Shown here: positions 33,919-46,223 of the stretch, piece after piece
How positions within the stretch are numbered: the first letter of the stretch is position 1
How the letters are laid out: every line of letters begins with the position of its first letter
Origin: Oscillospiraceae bacterium
GTDB taxonomy: Bacteria; Bacillota; Clostridia; Oscillospirales; Oscillospiraceae
Length of the DNA stretch: 64,000 bases
Direction of reading: 5' to 3'
NCBI GenBank assembly: GCA_031261325.1
Contig: JAISKH010000007.1
Coordinates: forward strand, 1-64,000
Program-made: the position numbers and the translations under genes
The notes under the pieces: model-generated
What the model was told of the DNA's origin: nothing
The model's database searches: none
Seen by the model: only the letters and a program-made list of their open reading frames with translations

Positions 33919-33946
33919 AAATCGCCGCCCAAACGGGCGGCGATTT
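33919..33946. terminator. Terminator after the ABC-nucleotidyltransferase operon
   Basis: Perfect 12-bp stem AAATCGCCGCCC/GGGCGGCGATTT with loop AAAC; also placed to end the convergent spoIIR transcript. Confidence 0.9.
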
Positions 33947-33973
33947 TCCGCTTATAATCAGTATGAAAAAACG

Positions 33974-34573
33974 TCACACAGCGAACATTTTCGTGAATTT
34001 AGACAAAAGCTCCATACAGCGAAACTTGACGACCTTGCGCCCCGTTCGCTCCGTAATCAACGCCCACTCGTCGTCGCTGAGCGCCGCAACATCGTCGCCG
34101 CCAACCTCGCCGACGCACAGCTTTGGGAAAACGACGCACCACCAGTTGCGCCCCTCCGCCGCGCCGATTTTCACGCGCAGCGATTCATAAGAACCGGCGG
34201 GCAGCGAAAACGTGTCGTACTCGCGCGTCGGGAAATCCTCGCGCGTCAGCGTTATCGAAACAGGATAAGAGTAACCGCGCAGCTGAACCTCATCGCGCGC
34301 GGAAACCGTTAAGTACATTAACTCCTGACCGATTCGGTCAAGTGCCTCGCCGCGCGTGCCGACGCCTGCAAGCCGCGGAGTAAGCTCCGCCAGAATACGG
34401 TCGCGCACCGCGAGCTTCAACGATTGGTCCTCCTCGGAGTCCGAATTTGCCACGACATGCAGACGAATCAACTTGTCGGACAGGGCGCGTTGCTCGCGCG
34501 CCAAAGCCGCGCCCGCGACGAACGTCACGGTCAACGCCATAAGCAACGCCAGCTCCCATTTTTTAAGTTTCAT
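33974..34573 (-). CDS. spoIIR: Stage II sporulation protein R
   Basis: A 199-residue secreted signalling protein of endospore formation. In Bacillus it is made in the forespore under sigma-F and triggers SpoIIGA to process pro-sigma-E in the mother cell. An N-terminal signal/anchor (KKWELALLMALTVTFVAGAALA) is followed by the family core KLIRLHVVANSDSEEDQSLKLAVRDRIL and NWWCVVFPKLCV. ATG follows AAAGGAGG. A sigma-F promoter could not be placed with confidence. This is the clearest sign of a sporulating host. Confidence 0.96.
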   Translation of the reverse strand: MKLKKWELALLMALTVTFVAGAALAREQRALSDKLIRLHVVANSDSEEDQSLKLAVRDRILAELTPRLAGVGTRGEALDRIGQELMYLTVSARDEVQLRGYSYPVSITLTREDFPTREYDTFSLPAGSYESLRVKIGAAEGRNWWCVVFPKLCVGEVGGDDVAALSDDEWALITERTGRKVVKFRCMELLSKFTKMFAV

Positions 34574-34665
34574 AATTACCTCCTTTTGCTTGTACAGGCA
34601 TTATGTACAAAAAGGCGGCGAATTACACATTATTCACAAAAAACTTCAATACAATCTGTAAAGAC

Positions 34666-34694
34666 TTGACTTTTCACCGAAAATAAGTTACCAT
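34666..34694 (+). promoter_or_regulatory. Promoter of the M23 peptidase gene
   Basis: TTGACT, 17-nt spacer, TACCAT. The predicted leader is about 150 nt long. Confidence 0.55.
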
Positions 34695-34727
34695 AGGCAA
34701 AAGAGTTACAAAACCGAAACAAAAGTA

Positions 34728-34749
34728 ACATTAAGGTTACATTAAGGTT
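34728..34749. repeat. Tandem 11-mer in the M23 leader
   Basis: ACATTAAGGTT occurs twice without a gap (34728-34738, 34739-34749). It lies just downstream of the predicted transcription start, a possible binding site. Confidence 0.7.
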
Positions 34750-34825
34750 GGTGCTGTCAACTCACCGCTTTCTCTGAAGGAGAATATGGCGGGGGGAACG
34801 AATGTCCACGGTTCCCCGAACCAAA
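34745..34825 (+). promoter_or_regulatory. Structured leader of the M23 gene, possible riboswitch
   Basis: Pairings that can form together: GGTT(34745)/AACC; GGTG/CACC; CCGC/GCGG enclosing TTCTC/GAGAA; and GGGGAAC/GTTCCCC. The GGCGGGGGGAAC part and the position before a wall hydrolase recall the cyclic di-AMP (ydaO) riboswitch, but later consensus segments are missing, so the class is uncertain. Confidence 0.35.
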
Positions 34826-34846
34826 AAAACCGGAGGAAAAACAACA

Positions 34847-36151
34847 ATGAAACTGGATTATGACCGAAAACGCAAGGCGCAACCGTCGGCGGAGCGCGCA
34901 TATTCAGCCCCCGTCAACTGCGCCCAATCATTCTTCTCGGGCGTCGCGTCGCGTGCGCACAAAATACGCAAAGAGCGGATAATGCTCCTGTTGCTCGCGC
35001 TCGTCGTCACAATCGTGTGTGTCGCCGCGCCCCTGCTGTCGCCGAAAAAAACCTTTGCACTTTACATCAACGGCGAAGCCGTCGGCTCCGTCGCAACGCG
35101 TGACGAAGCGCTCCTGATAGTCGAGCGCGCGGAGCAGCAGCTCTCCCAAGAGCTTGGATACGAATATTCCCTCGCGGAAACCGTCTCGGTTTCGCCAATC
35201 AACGTCTCGGATGCGCCGACAGAAACGGTCGGACTCGAGGAAGCAATAATCCTCAACGTGCCCGACGTGCGCGACATGGCGGTCATCGAAATGGACGGAA
35301 TAGCCATCGGCGCGTTTGATACGCGCGAGGAAGTGGAAGCAATGCTAACCGCGATTCTGGACGAGTTCACAACGGAGCGCACCGTTTCAATCACGATAAA
35401 GAACAGCATAGCCGTTCGCCAAAGGCTCGTCGGAGACGACGAGGACGTTATCCGCGACGCAGCCGCGCTCGCCGCATTACTGAAGCCCGATTCCGGCTCC
35501 AACTACGCGCTGACAATCGAGAGCGTCGAAAACGTCACGCATTGGCAGGCACTGCCGTTCGAGACGATTTATACCGACGACGACGCGATGTTCATCGACG
35601 AAGAAACCGTCACGACAGAGGGCGTCGCGGGTGACGCACTCGTCACGGAACAAGTCGTGTTCGTCAACGGCAAGGAAGAATCGCGCACAGACCTGAGCAC
35701 CATGACGGTCGTCGAACCCATTGCGCTGCAAATAGTTCGCGGCACCAAGGAGCACCCGAAAACCGCGTCAACAGGCGAATACGGCTGGCCGGCGGACGGC
35801 GTGCTGACCTCCGACTTCGGCTATCGCAACGTTGAAATCGGCTCGTCCAATCATCAGGGCATCGACATCGGCGGCGCCTCGGGGCAGGACATTCTCGCCT
35901 CTGACGGCGGCGAGGTCATTCTCGCGGGCGAAAGCTCCGGTTACGGGCTGCTCGTGCAAATCAAGCACGACAACGGCGACGTTACGTATTACGGGCACAA
36001 CAGCAAGCTCCTCGTCGCGGTTGGCGACAAGGTGGCGAAAGGGCAGCTCATTGCCGAGATGGGACGCACAGGCGTAACAAGCGGCGTGCATTGCCACTTT
36101 GAGATACGCAAAAACGGTATCCCCGTTGACCCCCTGAAGCACCTGAAATAA
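34847..36151 (+). CDS. M23 peptidase with G5 domain
   Basis: A 434-residue envelope protein with one N-terminal membrane helix (IMLLLLALVVTIVCVAAPLL, residues about 45-64). An extracellular region with LysM-like helices follows, then a G5 domain (FETIYTDDDAMFIDEETVTTEGVAGDALVTEQ) and a C-terminal LytM/M23 metallopeptidase with HQGIDIG, YGHNSKLLV and HCHFEIR. The zinc ligands are all present, so it should cut peptide cross-links in peptidoglycan. ATG at 34847 follows CGGAGG; an ATG at 34802 lies inside the structured leader. Next to spoIIR, it may serve sporulation (inference). Confidence 0.92.
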   Translation: MKLDYDRKRKAQPSAERAYSAPVNCAQSFFSGVASRAHKIRKERIMLLLLALVVTIVCVAAPLLSPKKTFALYINGEAVGSVATRDEALLIVERAEQQLSQELGYEYSLAETVSVSPINVSDAPTETVGLEEAIILNVPDVRDMAVIEMDGIAIGAFDTREEVEAMLTAILDEFTTERTVSITIKNSIAVRQRLVGDDEDVIRDAAALAALLKPDSGSNYALTIESVENVTHWQALPFETIYTDDDAMFIDEETVTTEGVAGDALVTEQVVFVNGKEESRTDLSTMTVVEPIALQIVRGTKEHPKTASTGEYGWPADGVLTSDFGYRNVEIGSSNHQGIDIGGASGQDILASDGGEVILAGESSGYGLLVQIKHDNGDVTYYGHNSKLLVAVGDKVAKGQLIAEMGRTGVTSGVHCHFEIRKNGIPVDPLKHLK

Positions 36152-36167
36152 CCGAAACGCAACAAAA

Positions 36168-36190
36168 GCGGGGCGCGCAAAGCGTCCCGC
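36168..36190. terminator. Bidirectional terminator between M23 gene and queT
   Basis: Stem GCGGGGCGC/GCGTCCCGC (one G-T pair), loop GCAAA, with A-run and T-run on the two sides. Confidence 0.75.
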
Positions 36191-36194
36191 CGTT

Positions 36195-36725
36195 TTATTT
36201 ACCCGAGAGCATATTGCCAACGCCCGTTTTCCGCAGCACATAAACAAGCGGCAGACCGAGCGCGATGCAGGACACAGCCTGACCCGCGCCGACATAAAGC
36301 GCGTTAACCGCAAATGCCGCCAAGTTAAACCCGCCCGTCTCCAACACGGAAAGCTCCGCGCCGATAACCGCGGCGTTAAGTACAATCGGCGGAATCGCCG
36401 ACAGCACAGGCAGCCCAAAGGTTTTCACGTTCCTCAACTTGTAGCTGAACAGCGCGGCAATTAGCGTCGCGCCGGTGCCGAAGAACACGTCCAAGAACCC
36501 GAGAATGTTCGCGCCCGTCAGGAACCCGACAAGGTTAGAGAGCGCGCACCCAACCGTAACGCCCCAAATCGCGATTGGCGAGAATACGGGCAACAAAGTC
36601 AGGGCTTCCGCAACCCGCACCTGCACCATTCCGTAACTCAACGGACTAAGCGCAAGGCACAGCGCGGTGTAGAGCGCGGCAATCATCGCACATGCCACAA
36701 GGCTGCGCGTGCTTAGGTTTTTCAT
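36195..36725 (-). CDS. queT: QueT-type queuosine precursor transporter (ECF S component)
   Basis: A 176-residue membrane protein with five to six helices. It matches QueT: ALYTALCLALSPLSYGMVQVRVAEALTLLPVFSP, GCALSNLVGF and DVFFGTGATLIAAL. S components bind the substrate (preQ0/preQ1 or queuine) and work with a shared ECF ATPase module, not encoded here. ATG at 36725 is used; an upstream in-frame TTG lacks spacing. The preQ1-I riboswitch directly in front supports the substrate. Confidence 0.92.
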   Translation of the reverse strand: MKNLSTRSLVACAMIAALYTALCLALSPLSYGMVQVRVAEALTLLPVFSPIAIWGVTVGCALSNLVGFLTGANILGFLDVFFGTGATLIAALFSYKLRNVKTFGLPVLSAIPPIVLNAAVIGAELSVLETGGFNLAAFAVNALYVGAGQAVSCIALGLPLVYVLRKTGVGNMLSGK

Positions 36726-36733
36726 ATTCAATT

Positions 36734-36774
36734 CCTCCGTAGTTTTATTTTAGGTCAGGATGTTGCGACTGACC
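36734..36774 (-). promoter_or_regulatory. preQ1-I riboswitch
   Basis: On the minus strand the stem GGTCAG/CTGACC encloses TCGCAACATC, followed by the A-rich tail TAAAATAAAACTACGGAGG. This is the preQ1-I pattern (compare loop UCGCAGUAACC and tail AACAAAACAAGG of the Thermoanaerobacter example). The tail contains the queT ribosome site (36734-36738), so ligand binding would block translation. Confidence 0.85.
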
Positions 36775-36806
36775 GTTATTTTCCCGTGTCGAAAATAACA
36801 AAAGCT

Positions 36807-36834
36807 ATTATACAGCATCGCCGAAATTTTGCAA
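36807..36834 (-). promoter_or_regulatory. queT promoter
   Basis: Minus strand TTGCAA, 16-nt spacer, TATAAT. Confidence 0.7.
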
Positions 36835-36863
36835 CCAAAGTTTTCGCGCCGCCTTTACCGCGC

Positions 36864-36888
36864 AAAAAAACGCCGCCCGAGGGCGACG
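36864..36888 (-). terminator. Terminator of the predicted small RNA
   Basis: Minus strand CGTCGCC-CTCG-GGCGGCG followed by seven T. Its direction does not suit rpoB, and it lies upstream of queT's own promoter. Confidence 0.8.
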
Positions 36889-36941
36889 CCGTAAGTCACA
36901 TATTTTGCGGCATATTATGCGCATAGATATAAAAATAACCC

Positions 36942-36971
36942 TTGACAACATGTGCCAATAGGTGATACAAT
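36942..36971 (+). promoter_or_regulatory. rpoB promoter
   Basis: TTGACA, 18-nt spacer, TACAAT. The leader would be about 210 nt. It lies inside the template of the opposing small RNA. Confidence 0.75.
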
Positions 36972-37058
36972 GAAACGCTATCACTTTTTTCGTCGTAGCA
37001 TTTTTGTGTTTTCGCGCCCACGCGTAACAGCGGATACTCCCGCAACCTAACTGAACGA

Positions 37059-37087
37059 AGTATAGCACGGGCAAAAACGAATGTCAA
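37059..37087 (-). promoter_or_regulatory. Minus-strand promoter facing the rpoB promoter
   Basis: TTGACA, 17-nt spacer, TATACT. The two start sites point at each other, about 75 bases apart. Confidence 0.8.
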
Positions 37088-37102
37088 TATGGTGTCAACA
37101 CG

Positions 37103-37143
37103 GCTCGCGATAACATTACAACGCACCCGCGCGTATCGCGAGC
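37103..37143. repeat. Inverted repeat in the rpoB leader
   Basis: Perfect 10-bp arms GCTCGCGATA/TATCGCGAGC with a 21-base loop, 46 bases before the rpoB start. A leader hairpin or protein site. Confidence 0.65.
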
Positions 37144-37189
37144 TTATCGCAACAACCGCCTACTTAATATTATAGAAGGAGTGAAGTGA

Positions 37190-40100
37190 ATGCCGAAGGA
37201 CATAGCATACGGCAAAACAATCCGAAAGACCTTCGCGAAAACAGAGGAAATTATGGACATGCCGAACCTGCTGGAGGTTCAGAAGCAGTCCTATAAATGG
37301 TTCCTCGAAACAGGTCTGCGAGAGGTGTTTCGCGACGTTGCCGCTATCACCGACCACACGGGCAACCTCGAGCTTACATTCATCGACTTCAGCATGGACG
37401 AGAAGCCCAAGTACTCCGTGGACGAGTGCCGCGCGCGTGACGTGACGTATGAAGCGCCGATTAAGGTCAGCGTGCGTCTGCGCAACAAGGAAACGGAAGA
37501 AATCAAGCAGCAGGAAATCTTCATGGGCAAGTTTCCGCTCATGACAGAAGCGGGCACGTTCATCATCAACGGCGCGGAGCGCGTCGTCGTCTCGCAGATT
37601 ATCCGCTCGCCCAGCTCTTACTTTGAAAAGCGCATCGACCCGAAAACGGCGGGCGCGGTTTACGCGGCGACGTTGATACCGTATCGCGGCGCGTGGCTTG
37701 AGTACGAAACCGACGCGTCGGACGCGTTCTTTGTCCGCGTTGACAAGAACCGCAAGCTGCCGATAACGTGGCTGCTGCGCTCCGTCGGGCGCGTTGGACC
37801 CGACCCGTACACATGGCTTTCCATGGCGGGCGGCGAAGCGGGCGCGGAGTCAACCGAGAAGCTGAAAGCAATCTTCGGCGACGATGAGCGCATAGTCGCG
37901 ACGCTTGACAAGGACGCGTGCACGACGCGCGAGGAAGCGCTCATTGAGCTGTACAAACGTCTGCGTCCCGGTGACCCCCCGACGCTAGATTCCGCCGAAA
38001 CGCTGCTGTACAACCTGTTTTTCGACCCGAGACGTTACGACATTTCCACAGTCGGACGCTATAAATTCAACAAAAAGCTCGCAATCTGGTCGCGCCTGAA
38101 CGGGCAGACGCTCGCCCAACCGATAGCCGACCCCATGACGGGCGAGATAATCGCCGAGGCGGGGGAGACGTTGTCCCGCGCACGCGCCGAAGAGCTTGAC
38201 GCGCACGGCGTAATCGACGCGGTACTCCAGCTTGACGGACGAGAGGTCAAAATCTTCTCCAACGGCATGGTGCGCATGGAGCCGTTCGTGGACTTCGACC
38301 CCGCGGAGCTTGGCATACGCGAGCGCGTGCGCTTCATCGTCCTCAAAAAACTGCTCGAAACGTACTCGGGCGACGAACTCAAGGAAGTGATTCAGGAGAA
38401 AATCGACGACCTGATTCCGAAGCACATTCTGCCCGACGATATATTCGCGACCGTCAACTACCTGAACAGCATGGCGCACGGCTCCGGCGACGCGGACGAC
38501 ATCGACCACCTCGGCAACCGCCGTATGCGCAGCGTCGGCGAATTGCTGCAAAACCAATTCCGCGTCGGCTTCTCGCGCATGGAGCGCGTCATTAAAGAGC
38601 GCATGACCCTGCAAGACCTCGACATCATCACGCCGACCTCGCTAATCAATATCCGCCCCGTAACGGCGGCGGTTAAGGAATTTTTCGGCTCGTCGCCGCT
38701 GTCGCAGTTCATGGACCAAACGAACCCGCTCGCCGAGCTGAAGCACAAGCGTCGTCTCTCCGCGCTCGGACCCGGCGGACTGTCGCGCGAGCGCGCAAGC
38801 TTCGACGTGCGCGACGTTCACTACAGCCACTATGGGCGCATGTGCCCGATTGAAACGCCCGAAGGTCCGAACATCGGACTTATATCCTATCTCGCGTCCT
38901 ACGCGCGCGTCAACGAATACGGCTTCATAATCGCCCCGTTCCGTAAGATTGACAAGGAAACCGGTTGCCTGACCGACACAATAGAATATCTGACCGCCGA
39001 CATGGAGGACCAGTATATCGTCGCGCAGGCGACGGAGCCGATTGACGAAAACGGCAGATTCGCAAACGCCCGCGTAACCTGCCGCCACCGCGACGAAATT
39101 GTTGAGGTTGACCGCGAGCGCGTTGACTTCATCGACGTGTCGCCCGGCATGATGGTGTCAATCGCGACCGCCATGATACCGTTCCTTGAAAACGACGACG
39201 CGAACCGCGCGCTCATGGGCGCGAACATGCAAGGACAGGCGGTCCCGCTGCTCACGCCCGAAGCCCCGATTGTCGCGACGGGCATCGAACACAAATGCGC
39301 CGTGGACTCCACGGTCTGCCTGATTGCGGAGGAGGACGGCGAGGTCACATACGTCTCCGCCGACCTCATAACCGTTCGCTACGAGGGCATAGGCTACAAG
39401 GACTACAAGCTCGCGAAATTCCAGCGCAGCAACCAAGGCACCTGCTCCAACCAACGTCCAATCGTGACGGCGCACGAGTTCGTCAGAAAAGGCGACATCT
39501 TGGCTGACGGTCCCTCAACCGCCGACGGCGAAATTGCGCTCGGCAAGAACATTCTCGTCGGCTTCATGACGTGGGAGGGCTACAACTACGAGGACGCGAT
39601 ACTAATCAACGAGCGTCTGTGCATGGAGGACGTGTTCACCTCAATCCACATCGAGGAGCACGAAATCGACGCGCGCGACACAAAGCTCGGACCCGAGGAA
39701 ATCACGCGCGACATTCCCGGCGTGGGCGAGGACGCGCTGCGCTATCTTGACGACCGCGGCATAATCCACGTCGGCGCGGAGGTTCACGCGGGCGACATTC
39801 TCGTCGGCAAGGTCACGCCAAAGGGCGAAACCGACCTCACGGCGGAGGAACGTCTCCTGCGCGCAATCTTCGGCGAAAAGGCGCGCGAAGTGCGCGACAC
39901 ATCGCTCAAAGTCCCGCACGGCGAGACCGGCATCGTCGTTGACGTTAAGGTGTTCAAGCGCGACAACGGCGAAGAGCTTCCCGCCGGTATCAGCAGCGAC
40001 GAGCTAAACCCCGGCGTAAACATGGTTGTGCGCTGCTATATCGCGCAAAAGCGCAAAATCTCCGTCGGAGACAAAATGGCGGGACGGCACGGCAACAAGG

Positions 40101-41007
40101 GCGTCGTCTCCCGCATACTCCCGAAAGAGGATATGCCCTACCTGCCGGACGGCACGCCGCTCGACATCGTGCTCAACCCGCTCGGCGTTCCGTCGCGTAT
40201 GAACATCGGTCAGGTGCTTGAGGTTCACTTAGGTTACGCGGCGCAAACTCTCGGCTGGAAAGTCGCGACCCCGATATTCAACGGCGCGAACGAGCAGGAC
40301 ATCTGGGACACGCTAAAGCTCGCGGGACTGCGCGAGGACGGCAAGAGCGTCCTGTATGACGGGCGCACGGGCGACCCGTTCGATAACCCCGTAACAGTCG
40401 GCTACGTCTACTTCCTGAAGCTCCACCATCTGGTTGACGATAAAATCCACGCCCGTTCCACGGGACCCTACAGCCTTGTAACGCAGCAGCCCTTGGGCGG
40501 TAAAGCGCAGTTCGGCGGTCAGCGTTTCGGAGAAATGGAAGTCTGGGCGCTCGAGGCTTACGGCGCGGCTTACACCCTGCAAGAGATACTAACCGTCAAG
40601 TCGGACGACGTGTCCGGGCGCGTGCGCACCTACGAAGCAATCGTCAAGGGACACAACATTCCGAAGCCGGGCGTGCCCGAGTCGTTCAAGGTGCTTATCA
40701 AGGAACTGCAATCGCTCTGCCTTGACATGCGCGTGCTTGACGCGGACGGCAACCTTATAGAACTGAAAAACGACGACGATGACGACGACAGTCAGGCACT
40801 CCGCGACAACAGCGTCTACGTCGCCGACGACAACGAATTTGTCAGCTCGGGGCATTCAATCCAGCGCGCGCCCGACTTTGATGAGGACGAAGACGAAAAA
40901 GACCTGCTGGCGGACGACGACGACGAGGACGACGATTCGGACGACGAGGACGAAGAACTGGACGACGAGCTTGAGCTTGTCGTTGCCGGAGAAGAGGAGG
41001 ACGACCT

Positions 41008-41011
<4 letters not shown>
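37190..41011 (+). CDS. rpoB: RNA polymerase beta subunit
   Basis: A 1273-residue catalytic subunit, complete, with the rifampicin-region sequence [27 protein letters not shown] (resembling the sensitive type), [14 protein letters not shown] and [18 protein letters not shown] follows AAGGAGTGA. After the usual end the protein has an acidic tail: 41 of the last 80 residues are Asp or Glu, in runs such as [16 protein letters not shown]. The stop overlaps the rpoC start (ATGA), so subunit synthesis is coupled. Upstream lies the ~210-nt leader. Confidence 0.98.
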
Positions 41012-44820
<3,809 letters not shown>

Positions 44821-44844
44821 ACACCGCGCGTTTCGGGTATACTA

Positions 44845-44880
44845 ACGCCGCCGCGTCATTCTCAATTGGCGCGGCGGCGT
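44845..44880 (+). terminator. GC-rich hairpin after rpoC
   Basis: Perfect 11-bp stem ACGCCGCCGCG/CGCGGCGGCGT with a 14-base loop, without a T-run. It may attenuate or stabilise the rpoBC 3' end instead of fully terminating. Confidence 0.55.
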
Positions 44881-44911
44881 AAACTTAGCAAGTGCCGCGA
44901 TGAAATTATAG

Positions 44912-44940
44912 TTGACTTATCGGAAAATTTGTGCTATTAT
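44912..44940 (+). promoter_or_regulatory. str operon promoter (rpsL-rpsG-fusA)
   Basis: TTGACT, 17-nt spacer, TATTAT, giving a leader of about 100 nt before rpsL. Confidence 0.8.
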
Positions 44941-45047
44941 TATAAATCGCGTGATATATGCGATTATCTTGCTTTGCGCAGCTTTAGCGCGCTGTAGTAA
45001 CGGAATCGCTTTTTATCTCCACATTACCGAAGAAAGGAGGAACGAAA

Positions 45048-45470
45048 TTGCCGACATTTAACCAGCTTGTCAGAAAAGGCAGACAGACGCAGACCTATAA
45101 GTCCACATCACCGGCTATGCAAAAGGGTCTGAACACGCTGCGCAACAAGCAGACCGACCTGTCCGCTCCCCAAAAGCGCGGCGTTTGTACGGCTGTGCGT
45201 ACATCAACACCGAAAAAGCCGAACTCCGCCCTGCGTAAAATCGCGCGCGTGCGCCTTACGAACGGATACGAAGTCACGGCGTACATTCCGGGTATCGGGC
45301 ACAATCTGCAAGAGCACTCCGTCGTCATGATTCGCGGCGGGCGCGTAAAGGACCTTCCCGGCGTGCGCTACCACATCATTCGCGGAACCTTGGATACTCA
45401 GGGCGTTGCGAAGCGTATGCAGTCGCGCAGTAAGTACGGCGCAAAGCGTCCGAAAGCGGGCAAAAAGTAA
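45048..45470 (+). CDS. rpsL: Ribosomal protein S12
   Basis: 140 residues, starting [13 protein letters not shown] after the initiator, exactly as in other S12 proteins, which fixes the TTG codon at 45048 as the start (AAAGGAGG seven bases upstream). The streptomycin-site segments [15 protein letters not shown] and [13 protein letters not shown] carry lysines at the usual sensitive positions. S12 guards decoding on the 30S subunit. The small L7Ae-like gene often found between rpoC and rpsL in Firmicutes is missing here. Confidence 0.98.
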   Translation: MPTFNQLVRKGRQTQTYKSTSPAMQKGLNTLRNKQTDLSAPQKRGVCTAVRTSTPKKPNSALRKIARVRLTNGYEVTAYIPGIGHNLQEHSVVMIRGGRVKDLPGVRYHIIRGTLDTQGVAKRMQSRSKYGAKRPKAGKK

Positions 45471-45644
45471 GCGCGTAATCAAAAAAGCCAATACGCTCAT
45501 TGCGTAAGGCAAATCGCCTTGCCGTGAGGTTGACATATATGTGTTACCTACAGGCTTGGCGCGTACTGAAATATCGCGATACCATAATACACGCGGTATT
45601 TTAGACTACCGTTGATTTCATTAAGTATGAAGGAGGGAAGTACA

Positions 45645-46115
45645 GTGCCCAGAAGAGGTAACGTACCGAGACGCGAAGTTTTACCCGACCCGATATATAA
45701 TTCTGTCATGGTCAGCAGACTGGTCAACAGCATTATGCTCGACGGAAAAAAGGGCGTCTCACAAAAGGTTGTATACTCAGCGTTTGACATCATCAAGGAC
45801 AAGACGGGTAAAGACCCGCTCGAGGTTTACACGACGGCTCTTGAAAATATCATGCCGTCCCTTGAAGTCAAGGCGCGTCGCGTCGGCGGCGCAACGTATC
45901 AGGTGCCTATCGAGGTTCGCCCCGAACGCCGCAGAACGCTCGGTCTCCGCTGGCTGACGAGCTATTCGCGCGCCCGCAACGAAAAGACCATGAAAGAGCG
46001 TCTCGCCGGCGAGATTATGGACGCGGCGAACAGCATCGGCGCGGCAGTTAAAAAGCGTGAAGACACGCACCGCATGGCGGACTCGAACAAGGCGTTCGCG
46101 CATTTCCGTTGGTAG
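45645..46115 (+). CDS. rpsG: Ribosomal protein S7
   Basis: 156 residues, the normal S7 length when GTG at 45645 is used (AAGGAGGG eight bases upstream; start [19 protein letters not shown]). S7 nucleates the 30S head. The core [15 protein letters not shown]-type segment ([19 protein letters not shown]) and the end [14 protein letters not shown] are standard. The gap to rpsL is 174 bases and contains no clear promoter; a small hairpin ATACC/GGTAT lies 50 bases upstream. Confidence 0.98.
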   Translation: MPRRGNVPRREVLPDPIYNSVMVSRLVNSIMLDGKKGVSQKVVYSAFDIIKDKTGKDPLEVYTTALENIMPSLEVKARRVGGATYQVPIEVRPERRRTLGLRWLTSYSRARNEKTMKERLAGEIMDAANSIGAAVKKREDTHRMADSNKAFAHFRW

Positions 46116-46223
46116 CAGACGTTCGATGTTTGCGCCGAAAAACGGCGGTTAGCAACAACAATACCCAGTCTCTATCGGTCTTTTTCGCCGGAGACAGTGG
46201 AATTTATGTAAGGAGTGAGTTAT

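Larger units (their letters stand above)
36864..37052 (-). ncRNA. Predicted small RNA between queT and rpoB
   Basis: A minus-strand unit of about 190 nt, bounded by an exact-type promoter (TTGACA-17-TATACT, 37059-37087) and an intrinsic terminator (36864-36888). queT has a separate promoter beyond that terminator. No coding frame with a ribosome site fits. The transcript can fold local hairpins GCGG/CCGC, GTGATA/TATCAC and GCATA-A-TATGC. It overlaps, in antisense, the rpoB promoter and early leader. The length is in the range of 6S RNA, but I cannot confirm a family. Confidence 0.5.

Noticed and set aside
36808-37126. Two short minus-strand frames between queT and rpoB
   Set aside because: Their starts lie upstream of or at the predicted promoter, no ribosome site is present, and the products look random. 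A non-coding RNA explains the region better.
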